Shown piece by piece: positions 20,701 through 29,700 of a stretch of DNA of 64,000 bases. How positions within the stretch are numbered: position 1 is the stretch's first letter; each line of letters begins with the position of its first letter. The notes below the pieces were generated by a model. That model made no database searches and was not told the DNA's origin. It saw nothing but the letters and a program-made list of their open reading frames with translations. The DNA comes from Plutella xylostella (taxonomy: Eukaryota > Arthropoda > Insecta > Lepidoptera > Plutellidae). The translations under genes were made by a program, and so were the position numbers. The stretch is from contig NC_063988.1 of NCBI RefSeq assembly GCF_932276165.1, forward strand, positions 682,001-746,000, read 5' to 3'.

Positions 20701-23700
20701 CTGTAGGGATTGGATGCGCGCTGTGGCTGCGTATATGCCTGAGTATACTTCCTTTAGGGCGTATGCAACATCCATGGGGTTTCTGTATGAGCACAACAGC
20801 TCCTGGGTGATGTTTGCTACCAGTGTTGGGCGATTGTACCTAAGCTCGAATAGGTTCTCTCTGTCGATATATGGTAGCTGATTGATGTCTCCGATCAGAG
20901 CAATATCACAGGCACGAGACAGGTGGGCGGCCATTACGATTGCCCCGAAATGGTTCATCAGGGCTTCGTCAATTATCAGGCGTTGGCAACCGACATGTTC
21001 TCTAAAGCCGTTTACCAGGACTGATGCCATCGTACGCACCCTAGTTTTGACCATGTCACCAATACGATGCGCTAGCCTGTTTCTTATGTCGATGGCCGCC
21101 TCAGTTGTTGTTGTGATAATGGTGTCTTTGCTCACATCGAAGTTATTTATCACCCAGGTTGTCTTCCCACATCCAGGTACCCCGTTCACCCAAGTGATAG
21201 TGGGCATCGTCCAGTGATTCCAGTTGGCGTTGATGGTTTCCACTTTTGCTAGGATTTTATCCTCTAGCATAATCCTGGTGCACTGGGCGACGACCACTAT
21301 TTGGTTGTTGTGTGGCACAGTAAATTTTGAGGAGTTGCATTCCCAGGGTACAAATCCGCTTTCCTCGCTGTAAGCCGCCATATACGCTCCAGTCATTTTG
21401 CCTCTGAGGACTTGGCAACTACTGTTATCGTATATGCAGGCTTCGGCCTCCTCGAGTAGAATTTTTAGCCGGCCTTCGTTTTCTTGCCTGTAGGTCTGCA
21501 TGATGGTTTTGCACGACAAGAGGTTTACCTGCTTTGTGGCGGTTGTTATTGCCACAAATTCTATGACGGCATTCTCCAAATGCTCTTTAGGGGAGGTTGC
21601 TGTTTTTAGCTTCGGTGGGACCACCTGACCCATGTCGGCTCTTGTTATGGTTCTTTGGGCCGTTCTTTTTCGGATGGGGCCTTTGGGGATTTGGCGCCAC
21701 TCAGGTGTCCTCTGTGGTTTCCCCATAAGGCTTTGGGCAGCTGATTTGAATGCCTGAAGGAAACCTTGCGCGCCCCTGCGAGATTCTGCTCTGCATCCTC
21801 ATATTTATTTCCTGCTGTTCAGCAGCAGCGACGGCACCTTACTTTTGATTGAAAATTATTGCAAATAAACTAAAAACTATAAAATAAAATAATAATAAAA
21901 AAAAAAAACTGACTTCAAAAAACCACAATAAAGGTAAGAAATAATTTAAGGTTTACACAAATTCTACTCGTATGTGAGTACAAATATACCTAAGCAGGAA
22001 CTGTTCTTTTTTGAAGTTGGTGCCATATTTCTTCAGATTAGGTACTTACCGTCACCGCACCAACATAAAAAAAGAACAGTTCCTGCTTAGGTATATTTGT
22101 ACTGTCACATACGAGTAGAATTAACCTAGAAACAAGAATATAATGCATACAATTTAGAAGTAATTTTACAACAACGCCAAAAGACTTTTTTGGCCAAAAT
22201 CTAAATGTTGCCAACGCAAGACAGACGCAATACATTGCCTTTCAAGAGTAGGGGGGCAGCGGTGTGCAATGCAAAGTGCTATCCAAGTTTGGATAAATAA
22301 TAATATGCTCCAAATTTTGTTTTCGCAGTAGCAAAGATAGATATGTATGTAATGATCCAGGATCCGGTTTTATCGAAATATTACAAAGCGTTTATTAATC
22401 GTTTTCGTATTTTATAATAGTAATTTATACATGGATGGTACAGATGATACACGTATAATAAATAAAAAAAAAAAGACTTATTTGCCAAATTTGCCGCCCC
22501 TCTCAATCTGCCGCCCTAGGCACTGGCCTTTTTGGCCTATAGGTAAATCCGCCACTGTGTATGCCATTCTTCAAGGAAAACATGGAAGCTTTCGGTAAAG
22601 CCTAAAATAGGGCCGATTTAAGGTCGCACAGCGTGCTATATAGAGACAGTAATTTGAATATTCAAAATTTAGGATAGTACCCTAGTTTCCAGGACTGTCT
22701 ATAGCGAGCTATTAATGTCATGTGGCCATTAAGTATATTAAAACCAGTAAATTTAGTCTATACATTTTATTAAAACGCAAACATTCTATTCCACTTTCGT
22801 TCTAATACATTAATAAAACAAAAATTTGCCTCGTCATAAATTCTGTCTCAACATCAACACCATGTATATACAATAATGCTCACCTGTGTATATAAGCGAT
22901 GGCGGAGGGCGGGAAGTCATAGTTGACCACCAGACTGACCCCTCGGAAGTCGATCCCGCGGCCCATGAGCTCCGTGCAGATCAGCACCCACACGCGACCC
23001 ACTCGGAACGAACGGACCACGTTGTCGCGCTGGAAGTGGGGTGTTACAGTTGAGTTAGTGAATAGCCGCGTATGCACCTGTTGCACGCCTCGGCGAGGCA
23101 TGCCTCGGGTTTGCTAGAACGCGAACCAATGCTCGCTTTGTATGGTCATCACCGACGATACTTTTATACAAACCGAGCATTGGATATCGCGTTCTAGCAA
23201 ACTCGAGGCATGCCTCGCCGAGGCGTGCGACAGGTGCATACGCGGCTATTGCAGGAGATATGGTGGGTTCTAGAGTGATGGCCAGTTAAGCACTTACAAA
23301 CTAAAGCTTTACAAATTTTAAACGGCTGCCTAAGCTTTTCCCCACGGTGACAAACGCTAGTCCAGTTATAGAATTTGCCAGCGAGACATAAAAAATAAAT
23401 AACAAAACCATATATATTCACCTGCAACTGCGTTCGATCAGCATGTATAACATCGACATTGATCCCGTCATAGATCAGCTCTTTAAACAGTTGTTTAGCT
23501 CTGTCCTTGCTCTGCACGAACACTAGCACGGGCGGGGTGAGACCTGTAGAATAGAATAGAATATATTTATTTGCATGAATTTAGTGAAATGGCAAATATT
23601 TACAGAAATTAATAGAACAGCTAGGTACATCCTGTGTTTTGGGGCCGTAAAAATATAATCACATCACTATTTGGTGCATGCATACCATTACAAATAAAGT

Positions 23701-26700
23701 TACAAAATTGAAAGCTAATCATATTTTTTACAAACTAGCCGTTCCGGCGAATTTCGCTTCGTCTTAAAAAGTTACCGCGATAAAAATCCGATGTATTAAT
23801 CCAGGGTATCAGCTAATTCCATACAAAATTTCGTTCGTTCATCAGTTTAGACGTGAAGAAGTAACAAACATACACATATACATACTCACAAACTTTGGCA
23901 TTATTTATAATATTATTAGGATAGGATTACCCTGTTGTATGAGTTGTCGGAACGCGATGAGCTTGCCGCTCTCGTTACCGCAGTATAGCAGCTGCTGCTC
24001 TACCAGGGACGTGGCTGCGTTTCTGGAGAAGGGAGTGGTAAGAATATTAGAATGAATAGACAAGTTTCGGTTGGAGGTGTTCAATGGATATTGAGAGGGT
24101 GCATCTGAACTTAGCGCGGCATTCAAGTGTTACGGCTTACATGTTATAATTCATACTAACTTGTTCAAAACCAATGAGGAGAATGCTAAGAGAAAAATAT
24201 GGCAGAGTTTCTCAGAAAAAACTCTAGGCAGTCATAAATTTCGCGCCGTTTTAATAATAATAGAGGTTACTACCATATCCACACTAGGCAAGCGGCCTGA
24301 GATATCACAGATCACACAACACATTTAACAGCCAAGGCCCTCGGAACGCCTACGAAATAATATGTCTTTAAACAAATATCTGCCCCAGCCTAACCACTTC
24401 ACCATCTTGTCGCCTATACTGATAGTTTTTTTTTTATTATCTGTACCTTTGTCCAACAGTGACGTTGATGAGTCCTCTCAAATTGTGTCGCGCCCACTTG
24501 GCGACGGCGGGCGTGTGCGTCGCGCTGAACATGGCCACGCGCCGGTCGCGCCCGCTGCACGCTGACAGGATCTGGAGAATGATCATTAATATAATAATTA
24601 TACATAACAAAATAATAAAAATAAGTAAAAACAATTTTCGCGGTTTCAAAAAAGGTTTCCAGCTCAGCATGAAGCTATGCTATACGACATTTCGCGGCCT
24701 GCGCTTTCCTAATGTAGATAAATATACTGTATTCATTCTTACATGGCACTATAGGTAAACAATCTTTGTGTGTCTTTTTTAAACTTGACTAGCATGTTAG
24801 GTTTTCTTATTGTGTAACAATAACGGTTCATCATTGTAAATGATGTTCATCAATGTGACCTAATTGGCGGATAAAGCCACTCAAAATAGGAGCGAATCCC
24901 AAGCACATTTTTCTTGAATGAATGAATATTTTATTTTACCTGTTCAATCTGCTGCCTGAAGTCGGACTCCTGTTCCGTAGAGCCTTCAAACAGCTTATCC
25001 GCCTCGTCGATCACCAGCCAACGGACCCTGGAAGTTATTGGTGAAGTAAGTAAGTTTCTATCACTAGCATCATTGTACTTGCGACATTTGGCGAGTTGTA
25101 ACGAAATTATAATTTTAATGTCTGTCTTAAAAATGTTAGTTGTATAAGATGCTGGTGTTCCAGTTGAAATAAATAAATAAGTAACCACAACATTTTAAAA
25201 TAAAGGCTTTCACCCACTTATTACGGGAAAAATAAAAAATCCGAAAAATGTCAATGAAATATAATTTTAACATGTGTGTCTTTTAAGGAACAATAGTCAT
25301 AAGTGGGTGAAATTGTTAAGCGGTAAAATAATAAATAAAACTGTTGCACAAAATCTGAGTTGCTTATGTGGAGCTCTACAATGGATGGTTTATCTTATCT
25401 CATCATGACCACTACCGGCGGTGCAGTATCGCCAATTTCGGAAATGTATCATTCAGCGGCACTGGTAATTCCAGTTGGTCCTTCTTTATAAGAAGAAAAT
25501 CATACAAAATTTTCAGGATTTACAGTATTTTCTGCAAAAATAATACTCACTTATCCAGTTTAATGTTAACGTTGTCTTGGTTCAGCAAATAACACAGTCT
25601 GTTCGGTGTGCTTATCACAATATCTGAAATAAACAAAATAAATTTATTTCTTTTTAAAAACTCCGCCTGTATACTTTTAGGCGCAGGCCACCGCACATGT
25701 TTAAAATAGATCATCACAAAACACCTCCGCTAAACTACAAAAAGCAAACTACTAAACATACCGCTCTTTCGAATAGTAGCCTCTCGTTCTTTCACTTTAG
25801 TCTCCTGCATCTTCCTCACCACGCTCACCCGCAGCGCGGCGCCGGCGCTGAGTCTCAGCGCTTCCGAGTAGATCTGAACCGCCAGCTCGCGGGTATAGCT
25901 GTCTTACTTACACTCACAGGTGTTTTATAGAGCAGAGAGTATTGCTGTCTTACTTACACTAGCAGGTGTTTTATAGAGCAGAGAGTATTGCTGTCTTACT
26001 TACACTAGCAGGTGTTTTATAGAGCAGAGAGTATTGCTGTCTTACTTACACTCACAGGTGTTTTATGGAGCAGAGAGTATAGCTGTCTTACTTACACTAG
26101 CAGGTGTTTTATAGAGCAGAGAGTATTGCTGTCTTACTTACACTAGCAGGTGTTTTATAGAGCAGAGAGTATTGCTGTCTTACTTACACTAGCAGGTGTT
26201 TTATAGAGCAGAGAGTATTGCTGTCTTACTTACACTCACAGGTGTTTTATGGAGCAGAGAGTATAGCTGTCTTAGTTCCACTCGCGATTGTTCAATATAG
26301 CAGAGAGGCTCGCAGAGTATAGCTGTCTTACTTACACTCACAGGTGTTTTATAGAACAGAGAGTATTGCTGTCTTACTTCCACTCGCTAGTGTTCCATAG
26401 AGCAGAGCGTGACGGGTATTGTCAGCTCGCTTCGTGCCGATAGTATAGTTTGGTAAGCAGACTCTAAAGCTAGCGACTACGTTACGGCATCGCACGATTC
26501 ACACGCATTACATCATTTTATAGAAACTCACACAATTGCGTAACGTGTAACGTTGACATGTAATGACGTGTCATTGGCATAGCTGACGCCGTAATTACCT
26601 ATGTGTATTACAATCCGATTGGTGCGTAGGATGCCGTAAGGAGAGAGCATAAAGAATTAACTTAGCTTACCACTCTTCCTAATAGTAGCTTCCCTCTCCT

Positions 26701-29700
26701 TCACTTTAGTCTCCTGCATCTTCCTCACCACGCTCACCCGCAGCGCGGCGCCGGCGCTGAGTCTCAGCGCTTCCGAGTAGATCTGAACTGCCAGCTCCAG
26801 AGTATAGCTGTCTTACTTACACTCACAGGTGTTTTATAGAGAAGAGAGGCTCACAGAGTATAGCTGTCTTACTTACACTCACAGGTGTTTTATAGAGAAG
26901 AGAGGCTCACAGAGTATAGCTGTCTTACTTACACTCACAGGCAGTGGCGGCTGCACCTCAAGTGCGCCCGTGCAACGCACTACCATTTAAAAACCTTCTA
27001 AATATGTACCTTCCTTCTTCCTATAGGTACCATACTAGGTACGTGTAAAAAAAAACTTCACAAAAAATACCAATATAACAACCGCAATACCTACCCTAAA
27101 CAGAAATTACATAAATCTGATTATCGTTACGAGTTAAATCAAATCGAGGCTGGCCTATTTTCATTTCTATTGCGAAAGAATTAGATCTTATTTTTGCTTG
27201 AACAAAAACGCCCTCGTGCGCTCGGATTGTCGCACGGAGCGAGCTCCTACATGTAGTATGAAACAGGATGGAAATCGCCCGGCGCGTGAGACGGAAGATG
27301 CTCAGTACAAACTGTATGCAGTTCTAGGATAAATTCGTGCGCCGCACGCGACCGGAAATTGCCGAAATTATACGAATGACGCCACGGGACTCGGGAGGCG
27401 CGGGCGGCGGCCTTGACCGGTGGCGTGACCTACGAACGATGCACTTGTCATGTCATTGTCAGTTTCACCTTTCGCGCGCGAATACGTAATTAATTTGCTA
27501 ATTACTTATTAACTAAGAAAGTAGTAAAGATTTCGTGAGTGTGTATGTGTGTGTGTGAGTGAAAATGAGTGCAAAATACAATATTGACTAATTGACTTCA
27601 TAAAAAGCAATAGGACATTGCAAAATAGACTGGACATTATCTGCTGGGCCGCCTCGGCCTTTAGTGCAAAACAAAAAATGTAACTTATAAGTAACTACCT
27701 GAATTTTCAAAAGTGAAGTGTTCAATAAAAAGAAATGGATATTTTGCTTTCGCGTCAATAAATAAGGTAAAATATACTTATAATTTTTTACTTCTAATTG
27801 TAACAGTTAATCTATTTTTCTCCAAAAAATTACTAAACCCATAAAGTGCACCACCGGGTATCTGAGGCACCAGCCGCCACTGCTCACAGGTGTTCCATAG
27901 ACCAGAGACGCTAGCAGAGTATATAGCCTGTCTTACTTATACTCGCTATTCATATTTCCATATTCATTGTTCCATAGAGCAGAGCGTGACGGGTTGTCTC
28001 GTGCAGATACGCTATTTTGTAAGCGTGTCTACCATACGGCATGGCACGCAACGGGTATATTGCATCTTTTTATAGAAAACTAGCTGTGCCCGCGAGCTTC
28101 GCTTCGCCTTAAAAAGTTTTCCCGTGGGAATTCCGGGATAAAAAGTAGCCTATGTTCTTTCTCAGGGCCTAGACCATATGTATACCAAATTTCATTCAAA
28201 TCCGTTCAGTAGTTTTGGCGTGAAAGAGTAACAGACAGACAGACAGACAGAAAGACAGACAGACACAGTTACTTTCACATTTATAATATTAGTTAGGATA
28301 GTTAGGATGACACAAGTGCGAGTTTGGAGCGTCGGCTGCCGTTTGGTGCGTAGGATGCCAATACGTAGGCGCCATCTTTAAGAGAGCACAAAGAAATGCC
28401 TTCAAGAAATTCACTAAACATACCGCTCTTCCTGATGGTAGCCTCCCTCTCCTTGACCTTGGTCTCCTGCATCTTCCTCACCACGCTCACCCGCAGCGCG
28501 GCGCCGGCGCTGAGTCTCAGCGCTTCCGAGTAGATCTGAACTGCCAGCTCGCGCGTCGGGCAGAGGATCAGGGCTCGCGGACCGCCCTGGGAGGAGGAGA
28601 TTTGTTATGGATCACAGAAATAACGTTTAGAACAGACCAAAAATATTTATACTAGGAATAATGAAGAATAGGCGGCTTTATCGCTAAGAGGGATTTCTAA
28701 GGGTAGCTTGTATAAAAAGAAAAGAAATTAGAGGAGTTATAGTTGAACCAGACTAACGGGCGAACTGACTTATAAAACAACCTCACAAAAAATACAAATC
28801 TACCCACAAGTAGTTTGAAGAGCCACTGTTGCACAATATACAAGCACCCTCTTTGAAGTACATGATACATTATTTTATAGTGACCTGCAATTCCCGACGA
28901 AATTGCAGGTGTAGTCTAACATCAGGCATACAATATACAATAGAAGCCTACCTGTGGAGCGCCCAGCGCGTGCAATATGGGCACGAGGAATGCAGCTGTT
29001 TTTCCAGAGCCAGTGGGTGCACAGGCAAGCAACTGTCGGTCCTGTAATTTGTATTAAAGTAGGTTAGTTCTACATACTACTAGTAAGTTGAAGATAAATA
29101 TGAATATACACATATGATCAATGAAAATGAATAATGTTATAGGACCTGTGCCTGAAATATATATAGGTATTTTTTATTTATATGGAATGTCAATGGCAAG
29201 TGGAACTTTTTCATTGCTAGTGAAAGTATTTTTTAACAACCAAATAGTTTAATATTAATAGACCTACGCACCTCCAACATACAAGGCAGTGTTTGTCTCT
29301 GCACAGGCGTAGGCTCGCTGTACCCGCACTGCCGCACCGTGGCCACCAGCGAGTCCGACACATGGTACCTGTCAGTCAGCTCAGAGAAGTCTGCTAATGC
29401 GGCCGGGATGTGCCGGCCGACTGCCTTGATGCCATATTCATTGCGGAAACGGTTTTGCTGGAATAGATTAAGTAGAATGCAAGTTTACGTAAAATATTGA
29501 AATTAATCTATTCCAAATACATTACATTTAATAATGATTGTCAGCAAAGACAGACTTTTAAAAGTATCTTATCCTTTACATTTTACAGCAAAATAATACA
29601 TACCTCTTCAATTTCAAGTTTCTTCTTCAAATCTTCAGTTTTCTCCTTTTTTTTCTTTTGTCTATCTTTCTTGCCGATCTTGACTCCATCAACTAGCAGT

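Larger units (their letters stand above)
18791..22557. mobile_element. hAT-type DNA transposon with nested insert
   Basis: It begins CAGTGGCGGATTTAC and ends with the reverse complement. It is flanked by a perfect 8-bp duplication TGTATGCC (18783-18790 and 22558-22565), the hallmark of hAT insertion. Subterminal sequence is also inverted: 19137-19190 pairs with about 22203-22256 around a shared 20-base core. No hAT transposase is seen; the interior is taken by a helicase-bearing retroelement-like insert and a foldback. Confidence 0.88.
18753..22883 (-). other. DDX52 intron 11, mostly mobile element
   Basis: Of 4.1 kb, 18791-22557 is a hAT-type element with a nested retroelement-like insert. 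The remaining flanks are plain intron sequence. Confidence 0.85.
25624..28423 (-). other. DDX52 intron 5 with exon fragments, minisatellites and transposons
   Basis: In plus order it contains exon-5 fragment A, a 46-bp minisatellite, spacer, exon-5 fragment B, a 56-bp array, a hAT-type element, spacer and a GACA-tailed repeat. The spacers at 26390-26640 and 27965-28360 resemble each other, so the intron grew by segmental tandem duplication. Confidence 0.8.

Noticed and set aside
25892..26394. CRISPR-like array of regular repeats
   Set aside because: There are no unique spacers; the whole 46-bp unit repeats, and the context is a eukaryotic intron.
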